From Lumbricus terrestris (Eukaryota; Annelida; Clitellata; Crassiclitellata; Lumbricidae), in the NCBI GenBank assembly GCA_949752735.1, contig OX457053.1:4794735-4858734 (forward strand): a DNA stretch of 64,000 nt. The letters run 5' to 3'. The first letter of the stretch is position 1, and every line of letters begins with the position of its first letter. The notes beneath the pieces were generated by a model. The model made no database searches. It saw nothing but the letters and a program-made list of their open reading frames with translations, and was not told where the DNA came from. This document shows, piece after piece, positions 1 through 11,480 of the stretch. The position numbers and the translations under genes are program-made.

Positions 1-180
1 TAGACGCACGCACGCACGCGCACACATACAAACACACACACAATGCATGTACGCGCGCACATGCACACACATAAGCACACAAACACACGCACACACACAA
101 TGCATGCACACGCACACACACACAAGCATGCACCCTGCACAGGCATGCGTAATGCATGCATGCACACAAACATAGAAATC
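1..180. repeat. CA/CG-rich dinucleotide tract
   Basis: Imperfect (CA)n with CACG and TGCA interruptions. It keeps several frames open, but the translations are His/Thr/Ala-only and are not genes. Confidence 0.9.
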
Positions 181-2166
181 AAAGGTGGCCGAGCTGTTTT
201 TGAGGATCATTCTTGGTGTTTGTCTCTCCTTCTCTGTCTGTCTGTATGTGTATATCTGTATGTCTGCCTGTCTCTGTATGTCTGCCTCTGTCTGTTCTGT
301 CGGATCATCAAGCCTATCGGTAATCAGTCCGTCTGTGTTAAGATTCCTTCTCCTCTCTTGACGCCTATCTCTCTGCAGACCACTCGAATTCCAGCACCTT
401 CCACTGTTGCATCTGCATACTTACTTACTGGATAGATCAGTCTCTGATCAGTTGTGTACCTGATCAATCAATCCCTGATCTGTTGTGTACCTGATAAGTG
501 CTCTGCTCATGATAAGTTGTGTTCCTGATCAATAAATCCCTGATCTGTTGTGTACCTGATCTGTTGTGTACCTGGTCAGTAGTGTACATGGACTTAAAAC
601 CAGTTCTGACCAAACATTCCTCACCAATTCTGCAGCGCTCTGCTCATGAGTGGTAAAAAAATCTTGAAGTGACCACCAGCAAGGCATCCTTCCAAGTGTA
701 GCCAGCAGACAACAGTTTCTAAATCCTATGACGCCTGTTGTGTAAGTGATTACATGATAGCACAGCGTAACAAGGGTTCTAAGTGTCCGTGAAGTACTCT
801 TATCTCTGTCAGAACCACTGCCTTTCTCAACAGCTGTGGCCCCGGCTCCTCAGTTTGTTCCTCTTTTGCAGTTTACGTCAGGTTTTTTTTCAGCTGTAAT
901 TTCAGTGGTTTGTATTGGGAGCGCCATAGACGAGTTCTTTCTTGAAGCGGGGGGGGAGGGATTTATAAATGTTGGATTAGAATTACAATAATTTCAATTA
1001 GGCCTGTAGAGTAATGGTTAATAATAGCCCATCTCTGAGATCTGTCTTCGATTCCTCTGAAAGCTGTTATGTTGTCCACTGGGACAGTATTACTATTTAT
1101 ATTCTGTTGTTCTAAGAGCCTTAGCAGCTTTTGAAAGGTGCCATATGATGTCTAGTTGAATTTAGTGCATGCACATTCATCATGCTTACTTATACGTTAT
1201 GTGAAAGTTGTAATATTGTGGTTATGGAACTGCTAAACAAGCGATTTTATTATTGCTCCTGTCGGCTCTATCTGCTCTGGGCTCCAGACACTTAATTCTC
1301 CATACGTTGGCACCTCCCACCCCCATGATATTGGTCACAGAGGTTTTCGTTTAGGGGATTGCTTCCAGCTTGCAGGAGGATAGTAGTAAGCCCTGCTACC
1401 ATCCAAACATGCGGTCCACCGCTCTTCCACTGATGATCTGGTCAGTAACCTCAGTGGCTGTTGGTGTTGGCCTTGAATCTTGAACTCAACGTTTTCCAAC
1501 TTTATCCGATTCCTTGCAACTGTCTAAAAGAATTGACCTCTTCAGACGGCACGAGCCACAAAGAAGCTTTTGTCAAAACTTCCATCACTGATAGCTACTC
1601 TCACAGGCAGTCTACCTTGTCATTTCTGCTCTTAACAGGCAATGCATGTAGTGTATGGCGGCTCATACAGGCTTTTGTTGTCATTCCAATGTCTGTACGC
1701 CTGCCTGTCTGTTTGTCTGTCTGTCTGTCTGCATGTGTCTCTATTCTGCTGAAAAAGTTTATGACCAGAAATATGGCTAAGGGTTCAGAATTGATAGCGA
1801 TAGATAATTAACCGGTTTGAGGCGGAATAACCTCCTTATATAATATTACGCTTGAAGGAGCAAGTCATGGGAGAGTTGAAAACTATTAGCCACTGTGTAT
1901 TTTGATCTCGGGGCTCCTCTAGAACTGGTTGCTATTCATTCAGGACTCTGGCTTGGCTAAATTGGATGATGAAGCTTTTTGGACTGGTAGTTTTTGAAGA
2001 TAATTTTAAAAATTAATAATTTTGGGGTTAAGTTGATTAATATTGTCTATGTTTATAATACGTCAAGCGTGAACACTGTAAAAAATATAGTCACCATGTT
2101 TGTTGATACTTTTTTGTAAAAATGAAGCATCAAGCGATCTGTTTATTTGAGTGAAAACTATTTTAT
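181..2166. other. intergenic, no gene recognised
   Basis: I see no conserved coding segment, RNA gene or convincing splice-bounded exon on either strand. A short CTGT tract lies at about 215-300, and a tandem repeat is listed separately. Confidence 0.6.
436..596. repeat. short degenerate minisatellite (CTGATCTGTTGTGTAC-like unit)
   Basis: The words TGATCA/TGATCTGTTGTGTACC recur about six times with variable spacers such as AATCAATCC. Some units carry the palindrome TGATCA. Confidence 0.75.
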
Positions 2167-2177
2167 GGTGGTGGTGG

Positions 2178-2252
<75 letters not shown>

Positions 2253-2271
2253 CGACGATGACGACGACGAC

Positions 2272-2363
<92 letters not shown>

Positions 2364-2366
2364 CGA

Positions 2367-2444
<78 letters not shown>

Positions 2445-2478
2445 TGATGACGACGATGACGACGATGATGATGATGAC
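2167..2478. repeat. GAT/GAC trinucleotide microsatellite (~310 bp)
   Basis: Blocks of GAT alternate with blocks of GAC. The long frames here translate to homopolymers (Met/Thr, Asp, Ser or Ile/Val, depending on frame) and are artefacts of the repeat. Confidence 0.97.
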
Positions 2479-2566
2479 TGCCACTTTAGAAATGTGCAAT
2501 TTGTAGGCCTAATTGTAAACTCTGACATTTATAAGGGGCCATTTCAAGAAAGAACTCATTAGTGAC

Positions 2567-2850
2567 TAGGGCACAGCCGGGTGCTGACCCGGATACCCGG
2601 ATATGCCGGGTATTTGACACCCGGCAGATAACCGGACCCGGTGATGAAAGGTCTTCCGGACCGGGTGGGTAATTATCAATAGCATACCACACATCATTAA
2701 AGGGCTTAGCAGCTAACCGGCAAAATCTCTCAACTGCATTATAGTACAATGAACAGACAATCACAGAACAGACAGACATCCTATTTCAAACAGCCTACCA
2801 GCCAGAGGAAGGAGGAGGTGGAGGGTAGAGTTTGTATCACTTTCTTTCAT

Positions 2851-2948
<98 letters not shown>

Positions 2949-3929
2949 ACTACCCCCTTCCTGAGAGGAACACAGTGGTAGACAATGAAGGAGAAGAGGG
3001 GGAGTAAACAGTATATATATAATTATATGTGTGACCTGGTGGCTGAATAAATATATATATATATTTAAATATAAGAATGGCACTCTCTTTCATGCTTTCT
3101 CTTCTTCCTTCCTCCTCTTTCTCTTCTAGTACTCCCCTTCCTCTCCCTCCTGCTGCTTGGCTGTTTGAAATATCTAACAGGGAAGAGAAAGGAGATGATG
3201 AAGGAGGAGGGGAGGAACAGTGGTAGAAGGTTAGGGAGCATAGGAAGGGGGAAAGAGCTTATATGTGTGTATATATATATATATACATTACATATATATA
3301 TATATGCTGCTAACTGACCATAGCCATATAAGTTGGCAAGGGGTCATCTGTCATTAATCCCTTATCTTTAAAACCTGTTTGGTCTGTCACACTCTTATTC
3401 AAGTCAGAGAGACTAGTCAGAAGGGATACCTTCCACCTGTTATACGACTCTGCAGCCAAGCTTAATAGGCCCCTCTCTAATAGGACCATGTATACATCTC
3501 ACAGATTAAGGGATGGTACACTTTGAACTATGTCTACATGTAGTTGGACTGCATGAACCACAGAAGCAGGACTGTTTATCAGGGGCCTCTGACCTCTTGG
3601 CTGACTGGATAGATCAGCATTTCTATACTAAAGAATGATTTTATCAACACAGTTCATGAACAGATATTACTGGCACCTCTCAATCAATAACCCCTGGCAG
3701 AACTCAACTGTAGTAAAACTGCCACAGAAGAGTTTTACTCAATTCCACCAAAGGTAGCTAGCAAACTGAGCGGTGTTCGTTTGACAGCATTCAAAGTGGG
3801 GACTTACTATTCAGTTTAGAGATTAACGATTACTTTTAATACCCGGACCCGGTACCCAGACCCGGCAGATTTTATTCAAACTACCCGGACCCGGTACCCG
3901 GTTGAAAAACGGCACCCGGCTAGGCCCTA
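2567..3929. mobile_element. hAT-like non-autonomous element with 8-bp TSD
   Basis: The ends are imperfect inverted repeats: TAGGGCACAGCCGGGTGC at the left, and TAGGGCCTAGCCGGGTGC when the right end is read in reverse. They are flanked by a perfect 8-bp duplication TTAGTGAC (2559-2566 and 3930-3937). Subterminal regions are dense in CCCGG/CCGGGT words. The 8-bp duplication is the hAT hallmark. I see no transposase inside; the interior holds a long (TC)n tract and AT-rich sequence, so it was probably mobilised in trans. Confidence 0.88.
2850..2945. repeat. (TC)n microsatellite
   Basis: About 95 bp of nearly pure CT dinucleotide inside the hAT-like element at 2567-3929. Confidence 0.97.
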
Positions 3930-3937
3930 TTAGTGAC

Positions 3938-5459
3938 CACAGGGTAATAAATGAGCCATTGGGCACGGATGGGGAGGGGGCTTCGATTTAAGTACCCCTC
4001 CTTAGGAGTAACCTTTGATCAGCCCTAAAGATGAGTTATTACTAAGACCAGCTTCTACTTTGACATGCAGTTTCTATCGGAAGAGGATAGCAGCTGCTTC
4101 ACGCGGCCACTGACGAAGTCACTGGTTGAAAGCTGAGGATGGTTCTTTGTACTTGTCTGTCTGTCTGTCTGTCCGTCCGTCCGTCCGTCTGTCTGCATTC
4201 TAAGCTAGCTTTAGGGATATTCTTTTAGCAGATCAACCTGGTCTGCACTCTATACTGTAGGTGAGGCCTAGCCAGGACCTGCAAGGTCCACAGCCCTTTG
4301 CCTCATAGATACTCCTCCATTCGTATGTGCCCCTCTGTATATCTGCCCGAATGTCTGCTTATCTAGCACGCCTGTCTTCTTCTTCGTATATCCCCCTATT
4401 TGTCTGCATATCTGTCAGTATGCTTGCCACTTTTGTTTTACTACCTGGCTGCTTGTTTCGTTGCCTATCTGCCTGAGCTTCAGTGCATGTATGCATGATT
4501 TATCTCACTTCCTTCTCAGCTAACCAATTGCCTACATTTCCTGTGCATGCATGTATGGGTGTGCGCGTGTATGTATGCGTGTGTGTGTCTTTATCTGTGC
4601 CTATGTGCGTGTGTCTGTCTGTCAGTCAGTCTGTCTGTGTGTGTGTCTGTCTGTCTGTCTGGCTCTTGCTCTCTGTGTCTGGCATATAAAATATTTCTGG
4701 ATCAGTTAGTTGGCTGGTTGGCCTGGAATGGGATAGCAGCTATAGCTGCACTCTGTCCAATGTTTTACTGCAGACTTTTTCCAGGCGTCGGCTGTCAGGG
4801 TAGTTCCACGTTCCATCTGTACAGCGGATTATGATGGAAGAGGAGGATTAGGAGCAGCAGCAGCAATAGCAGCAGCAGCAGCCGTCTCTCCATCTCCCAT
4901 CTGTGCCCTCTGCCATCTGCTAACCCTGCAGCACACAAAATGATATTCTTGTGAAAGATGTTTCAAGCGGTATATCTGTATGTCTGCCTGTCTGTCTGAG
5001 TTAGTCTGTCTTTCTATTTGTGTTTGTCTATTTGTTTGTCTGTCTGTCTATGTGTATGTTCGTGTGTCTGCCTTCTTCTCTGGTTCTACATTTTCGGCTT
5101 GATTGATTTGTGTATTCAACCATAACCATTCACCTGCTGTGTGCCTTTCCAATTACCAATGCCTGTTATGCCATCAACTGCTTCATTGGAAGGCACACCA
5201 GGGACTCCATTTATAAAATGATTTTGTATAGTTTCATATCTACGTACGTTCAAAACATTTATAATACATTTTGCTTATATGTTTACATAATATATATATA
5301 TATAAATTTATTGCTCTGTATTTGTTAAATAATTTATGAATTGCATGATGTATGTGTATGCAAGCATGTAGGCCTGCAGCCTGTTTCAGTAACCTCTTAT
5401 AGATTATTCACAAGCGAAGCCCTTGCTCCCTTCCTTCCTTGCTCCCTTCCTCTCTGAAA
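3938..5459. other. intergenic, no gene recognised; CTGT microsatellites
   Basis: CTGT-rich patches occur at about 4150-4195, 4610-4680 and 4980-5060, and TA repeats at about 5288-5305. No conserved protein segment or RNA gene was seen. Confidence 0.6.
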
Positions 5460-5660
5460 TGCAGAGCAGGAAATTGAGAACTTGGGTATTTTTCATAGAT
5501 GTTTCTACATGTAAATTTCTCAGTTTCACTTTGTCTGTAATTATAATCATTTGTACTTTAATGCGAATGAACTGTTATAGGCCTAACCGAAATGGGTAGT
5601 ACGCTAGTCTAAAAAATAGGTGTCATTTTTCCAGAGTGCCATTCTTTCCCCTATGTGTCG
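5460..5660. repeat. dispersed repeat, copy 1 of 2
   Basis: This stretch aligns by eye with 10655-10845. Shared words in the same order include TGGGTATTTTTCA, GTTTCTA, TAAATTT and TTTTCCAG, then a CCCCT...TGTG...GGC end. Probably a transposon fragment of unknown class. Confidence 0.6.
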
Positions 5661-5700
5661 GCATCCACGCCTCCTTCCAAACTTTGTAAATGTCGGATGA

Positions 5701-7095
5701 CAGGGCTATTTTTAAGGAACTTTTACAACTGCACAAACCCTTCTCTATCCTTCCCATCCACACATGTGGTCAATTTTCCAAATCGGATGAAATAATTATA
5801 TAAGTGGAATCAGGCCCGCCGACAGAAATTCCGGGCCCCTGGGCTGAGCAGTCACGGGCCCCAAACTATCTTTAGGCTTTTGGAGCAAATTTACACAAAA
5901 ACAAATAAAAATAACAATAGTGTGGGTTACAGTGGGTATGAATGTACGCCAATGCTTACATTTCTGATTTTAATCAGATCTTAATGCTAAGAATTTAATT
6001 TTCAAATAGGGACTAATATGGCAATCAGCAAGCAACCTATCTGTATTTAACTGCAACAATATCTCTTGTTATATCCTGGTATAGTTCTCCATCTTGTCTG
6101 CGAACCTAAAAATGAACTTAGGAAAATGCTCTTACTTCATCGCCTGGAAAATTGTCCGAATGTCTTGGAGGACCATTTCTTATAAGCTTTAGAGCGCCTA
6201 TATCGTCTCAATCGTTTGTTCAGCCTATAATAGGCCTAAACACAGGCCCTGGCGGCAGAGTGCCAACATCAAAACAAAACCTTTTTAGATTTTCTATAAT
6301 ATCAGCATTTTCATAATTCTTATTTATAATGTCTTCTTTTGGAATTAATGTATACATATTAACACCACAAACTTCATTTTCATCCATTCAGTTATATAGT
6401 ATACGATCATCATGCATGCAGGCACGTCTAATTCACTAGAATCAACCAATCTAGGAGTAGGCCTAATTAGGCCGTATACACAGGCTCTGATTGCCTTCTT
6501 TTGAGATTCTAAATTGAGATAGTGTGCGACTGTAGAATCTTACCAACTTTTGCTTTTTCAAACTTATTATCCTTTTCTTTTTGTACTCCAGATTTGTGTT
6601 TATAAAATATTCCATCGTTGCGATAGAAATTTATCATTTAGATTTGTTCACTTATGACTGAAATCTGACAACGCATAATTTAGCAGAAGAACGTTCTGAG
6701 ACGGAAGTGAGCGTGTTCTTTGACAAACACTGATAGGTAAGGTAGGCTAATGGACAGTTGCTTGAAACTTAAACAGTTGTAGTTATGTAACAGTAATAGC
6801 TAGCCTATTAGGCTAAAACAGCATAAATCACAAACAATAGGCTAAGTGATTATAGGTTGGGCCCGCCGCCCGTAATCAACATATGAAACATATTATAATC
6901 ACTGTAGCCCGGGCCCCCTCCGGGCCCCTAAAAGTCGCCGGGCCCCTGGGCATTTGCCCCCCTGTCCCCCCCCTCTCGGCGGGCCTGAGTGGAATAATAA
7001 TAATATTTAAACTAGTTTTAACTGCACAAAATCCCTTCACAACTACACAAATTCATTTAGAACTGTTCATTTTGTGTACAAAGTCTGCACAATAT
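5701..7095. mobile_element. hAT-type MITE (CAGGGCT family), split by a later insertion
   Basis: The two halves (5701-5810 and 6996-7095) together match the intact MITE at 20284-20478 and the copy at 38571-38770. Shared words include TTTTAAGGAA, ACTGCACAA, AGTTTTAACTG and ACATTTTGTGTA-like stretches. The right terminus is not recognisable here. The element at 5811-6987 sits between the halves and so is younger. Confidence 0.75.
5811..6987. mobile_element. hAT-like element nested in a MITE, 8-bp TSD
   Basis: It begins CAGGCCCGCCGAC and ends CGGCGGGCCTG, an inverted match. It is flanked by the perfect 8-bp duplication AGTGGAAT (5803-5810 and 6988-6995). Subterminal GGGCCCCTGGGC occurs at both ends. 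The interior is AT-rich with no recognisable transposase, which suggests a non-autonomous 1177-bp copy. Confidence 0.9.
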
Positions 7096-7149
7096 ACAAA
7101 AAGCACTGTTAAGCACACGACCATACGACACAACATATCTTATGGCGCT

Positions 7150-7300
7150 GAGCAGAGCAGTGAGTAAAAGACTTGCTCAAGGTCGTTGCTCAGTAAACAT
7201 ATCATAGGACGAGATTTGAACCCATACTCTCTGATATATAGGCCAAGCGCTGTAAAAATCAGCTACCATGCGCCATTAAAGATGGCGGACGATGTTCCAG
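7150..7300 (-). mobile_element. tRNA-derived SINE-like fragment
   Basis: On the minus strand there is a B-box-like word (GGGTTCAAATC, from GATTTGAACCC on the plus strand), followed by sequence equivalent to GACCTTGAGCAAGTC, which is also a landmark of the SINEs at 35436 and 59081. The ends are unclear. Confidence 0.5.
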
Positions 7301-7795
7301 ATTTCCTGTTGTTGTTGGCCATTGTAGCAGGACGCAGCAGCATTTAGCGCTTAATTCTGAGGGATTGGGAGGACTACCGTCGTTTGAATGGTGCCATAAA
7401 AGATTACGATCAGTTTGCGCTGGTCGTTTTATTGTATCAAGAAGAGGAAATCAGTGGACAGGCGAAACTGATTTGCGGCCTGGTTTAATGGCTCAATCTC
7501 TTAGAAGTACGCGTTTATTTCTAGTTTTTACCCCTCGCTCAGGATTCGAATCTCTACCGTACTCAACGTGAAAACACATCTGACTAGACGCAGCGCTCGT
7601 GATTAGGCTGGTTCCCTGCTCTTCGTCGACCAATAGCGCTTTATGTATTTCGTATTTGTGGTTTACGAGTATGATTACGGTTGTAGTTAACTGACAGAAT
7701 AATTGAAGGATAGTCTGTTGGTCAGAGGCCAGGGATTGCTGACCACAGGACAGAGTATTTTTTCGAGGTTTCGGATTGGTTTGTAGCTAATAATA
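7301..7795. other. intergenic, no gene recognised
   Basis: Mixed-composition unique sequence. The plus-strand frame at 7365-7571 has no recognisable domain and no clear splice context. Confidence 0.5.
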
Positions 7796-7930
7796 ATTAT
7801 AATATTCGTCTAATTTCAAACTGACATAACGCAGTATGATTACAATTCATAGTATAAACGGATGATCACATTAAGTTGTTACCGGAGTCGAATTTAACTG
7901 TTGGCAGCCTTGCAAAGCGTTCATTACGTC
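7796..7930. repeat. dispersed repeat, intact copy
   Basis: Matches a second copy that is split between 19205-19255 and 19862-19950. Shared landmarks in order are TAATTTCAA-CTGACA, AACGC-G-ATG, ATTCATAGT, AACGGATGAT and TCGAATTT-AACTGTT. Class unknown. Confidence 0.65.
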
Positions 7931-7938
7931 CTACTAAA

Positions 7939-8655
7939 CAGTGATGTGGTCTCGAGACCGCGGTCTTGGTCTCGGGACTGTCTCGAGACCAGAAAATTGC
8001 GGTCTTGGTCTTGGTCTTGAATGTGGCGGTCTTGGTCTTGGTCTTGAAGGTCCGGTCTTGGTCTTGAAGGTACGGTCTTGGTCTTGAAGGCCCGGTCTTG
8101 GTCTTAAAGATCCGGTCTTGGTTATTGCAGCGGTACGTACGTTAATGACTTTATTAACTTAAATTACTTGTTCATAGAACTGCAAACGATTAATAAAACC
8201 GTTCTGAGCAATTGAGTCGACAAAAATTAGAATATCGGTGCTGTTTGTTGGCTGCAAAAAATTGACTACATACATCGATGCAATTGCTCGAGGTAACATT
8301 TGTACTTTTGAAAACATTGAGGAGCAAGGATTTGGCGGGCTTTATCACTTGTTGGAAAAGTTTTTTTTGTGTTCCTGCCACATCTGCTCCAGTCGAGAGA
8401 GTTTTCAGCTGCAGCGGTTTGTTCATGAGACCACACCGGGCAAGACTTGGCGACAAAACTTTGTGTGATTTGGTTCTGATAAAATGTAACAAACATCTAA
8501 TATAAGATCTACCCGGTAATCTAAGTGATCCAGCCGGTCTTGGTCTTGGTCTTGGAACACTCGGTCTTGGTCTTGGTCTTGGAACACTCAGTCTTGGTCT
8601 TGGAACACTCGGTCTTGGTCTTGGTCTTGGATTTTTGGTCTTGTGCACAACACTG
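7939..8655 (+). mobile_element. degenerate hAT transposon with GGTCTT subterminal arrays, 8-bp TSD
   Basis: The ends are CAGTGATGTGG and CACAACACTG, a near-inverted match starting with CAGTG. They are flanked by the perfect 8-bp duplication CTACTAAA (7931-7938 and 8656-8663). Both flanks inside the ends carry arrays of GGTCTT/GGTCTTGGTCTT, in the same orientation at either side. A remnant of the hAT transposase C-terminus lies between them, so this is an internally deleted copy of an autonomous element. Confidence 0.93.
8278..8505 (+). pseudogene. hAT transposase C-terminal dimerisation-domain remnant
   Basis: The 75-residue frame contains CVPATSAPVERVFS followed by R-ARL and a C-terminal hydrophobic run. 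This is the signature of the hAT dimerisation domain (usual pattern: P-TSA-SER-FS...RRSRL). The rest of the transposase, with its BED finger and catalytic core, is absent. It ends at a natural stop near 8503, about 150 bp before the right terminus of the element, as expected for a hAT gene end. Confidence 0.85.
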
Positions 8656-8663
8656 CTACTAAA

Positions 8664-9782
8664 CTAGGTAAAGGACTGCTTCTTCCTGGTTGCCCAGTGT
8701 TGGGCTCATGGAGTCATGGTTGATTAGGCCTACTGTTTAGTAATGCTATGTCATGATATGAAACATTTCGAAAAGTTCAAACCCAGCCACCCGTGCACAA
8801 TTCTTCACATACCGTGAAGAAAAGACAAGACAAAAAGACAAAAGTCACGGTATCAAACTATCAGTTCATCCTTATAGTAGGCTATGTTCAGCAACTTTCC
8901 AGCTTGTTTCTAAACAGAAATTATCGGAAAATAATGCAATAGACTCTCAAAATGGACACAGAGACCATGGCTTCAATGTTCTCAGGAAATTAACTTGCAT
9001 TTTAAATCTTCATGTGGACGTTCAACCTGGGATAGATATATTATATTCCCAGGTTCAACAAAGAACCCAAAGGTGCCTCAGATAAACAACGGCTGCGTCG
9101 AAGATTATGAATATTAATGAGATACGTCACGTGGTATGTTTCATTTACGATGAATAACCCCTGGGATTTGGAAACGTGCAGACCGACATTTTAAATCTCT
9201 GAGGTAAATAAATGAACACCGATATTATGCGAACCGATTAGATTCAGCTCGTACATAGGCGCATGATAATTACGGATTAAGCTACCCTCCTCGAAATCCA
9301 GGCTTATGACTGGCTTTACTATAGTGCGGCGAGGGACAAGAGTGAGGCTAATACTGTTATTGATCTGGCTTTGGGCAAATTTGGCTGACCATCAGAGCGT
9401 TCACTTGTGTGAGAATGGGGTCAACGGCCTGTCCACTGATTGTTGTTATGTATTAGGGCTACACACACACACACAAACACAAACACACACACACATACAC
9501 ACACACTACCTAAAAATAAAATCATTCTTTTTTGTTGTCATTTATGTGATTTTTACACTTATTCTAGGATAAATTGAGTAGATTGGACAAAGTCACTTTT
9601 TAGGTATATATTATTATTGATGTGTTTATCAGATTTTTAAAACCGATAAACGAGAGATAATAGCAATAAAAAATATTTGCATACATAAATGGCGTATACA
9701 TGCAGAAGCTTTTTGCTTATTCATCCGAATTCCACAACTACAACTTATTAAAAATCCATCTGTAATTAGAACTTCGTTTGCA
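8664..9782. other. intergenic, no gene recognised
   Basis: Unique-looking sequence with a short (CA)n at about 9462-9508. No protein domain or RNA gene recognised on either strand. Confidence 0.55.
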
Positions 9783-10092
9783 TTGTATTGTATTTAAACA
9801 TTTATGAAGAGCCCTTAGTAGGGTGAACCATTCAGATGCACTCCCAGTGCGCACAAGGTCCCGTGAGAAGAAGCAGATTTTTAGGAAGAGACGACGCAGA
9901 AAAGAGACTGCCAGACTGAATTGCAGAGCGAACAGAAGGAGAAAGCGCATTCCAAGTGTTCTTTTTGGGCACGCTGGAGTCGGGAGCGCCTTTGAGAAGT
10001 TTTTTTTTCAAGGAACACTATATAAATGTCCGAATGAATAAATGAATGAATGAATGAATGAATGAATGAATGAATGAATGAATGAATGAAAA
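9783..10092. mobile_element. retroelement 3' ends in inverted arrangement plus (AATG)n tail
   Basis: The left part is the reverse complement of the local retroelement 3' end (ATTTATGAAG...GTAGGGTGAACCATTCAG), matching 18500-18640 and 40970-41150. The right part is the same kind of 3' end on the plus strand (GTCGGGAGCGCCTTTGAG...CACTATATAAATG), running into (AATG)n at 10036-10090. The outward-facing ends resemble the insertion at 53108-53589. Confidence 0.7.
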
Positions 10093-10654
10093 GAGAAGGA
10101 CGAATTGAGGCAAATGATCGAGACTGAGCCATAGCAGTTCTGGAGCTACCCTCTAGTTGAGTTTGCTCGTGCTAACTCTTAATGATTTTTGACTTAAGCC
10201 ACAGGACGTGCAAGATTGAATGTCCAACCATGCAACTGCAATATAATATATGCAAAGCATATCCAATATAAAGAGATTGCTTTTACGGGTTGTTGATCAT
10301 TCAGCTTGTCCCACGTAATGTTGAATGTGATGGTTTATGTTTTCCATTCGTAAAAACCAATTCCACTTGTTAGGAATAATAGTACATTTGTATAGTACTA
10401 TAATAGTCAAGCTCGATTTGCTTTGCAGATAATTTTACTGTTGTTCAGCTTCTATCGTATCTTTATGATTGGCCAATTTTGCAATTATATGTGGATTAGT
10501 CGGGGATTTTCTTGTCAAAATAACCTGACTGTTGGACAGTGACTCTTCCATCAATGACCTTGGGTGCCTGGAAGTAATATTTTTGCAGCAGTACTGCATA
10601 AGGCGAGATGGTCATGATTGAATTGTCGGCAGGAGCGTGAGAATGCCGTGCAGA
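10093..10654. other. intergenic, no gene recognised
   Basis: AT-rich unique sequence. Nothing coding recognised. Confidence 0.55.
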
Positions 10655-10845
10655 AAATTAAGAGCATGGGTATTTTTCAGAGAGGTTTCTAAATATAAAT
10701 TTTTCAGTTTAAATTTGTGATGCGTAAGTGCTAGAGTGCCAAGAAATTTGGTGAAAACCAAATTAGGTAGCTGTTAAAAAATTGGCATCAATTTTCCAGG
10801 GAAGCGAGTGTCCCCTCTTATCTGTATGTGCGGGCGCCCAAGTCA
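10655..10845. repeat. dispersed repeat, copy 2 of 2
   Basis: Counterpart of 5460-5660, with the same landmark words in the same order. Downstream at 10915-10965 the motif AAAGGGTCCTA-NTAGTG is also doubled. Confidence 0.6.
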
Positions 10846-10989
10846 TGAACATATAAAAATCAAATATTGTACGTATACCCGCCATAACCTTAATCTGGAT
10901 CTGTTGGTAGCTAGAGGTCTAAAGGGTCCTATTTAGTGTGACCAAAGGGTCCTAAGTAGTGCGATTATTTTTGAAATCAATGGATTTTT

Positions 10990-11480
10990 GTTGCCGATTC
11001 CCAAGCAGGAGAATGAATGAATGGATGAATTCGGGATTGAAATAAGGAATTCAGATATGTATTCTTGGATTCTGAAATGAATCAGTGAATGAATACAGGA
11101 ATGGATAAGTTAATGAATTCAGGAAGGAATTCAGGAATTAATTCAGTCCTGAATGAAATAATGAATTCGGGAATTAATTCAGGAATTAATTAATGAATTC
11201 AGGAGTGAATAAATAAAAAGGAATATATTAATTTAGGAACGGAATGAATGAATAAATTCAGGATTGAATGAAAGAATGAATGTACGAATGAACGAATATA
11301 TGAATTCAGGAATGACTTAATTAACGAATTCAGGAATGAATATTGAATTCTGGAATAAATCAATAGGTGCATTAATTAATTAATTAATTAATAAGTGCAT
11401 GAATGAATTAATTAATTAATAACTGCATGAATGAATGAATGAATTAATAACTGCATGACTGAGTGAATTAATTAATTAGT
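10990..11480. repeat. degenerate GAATTCAGGAATGAAT minisatellite
   Basis: GAATTC followed by AGGA or a one-base variant recurs about ten times, mixed with AATGAATG and TTAATTAA runs. It is a decayed tandem array rich in EcoRI sites. No gene. Confidence 0.85.
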
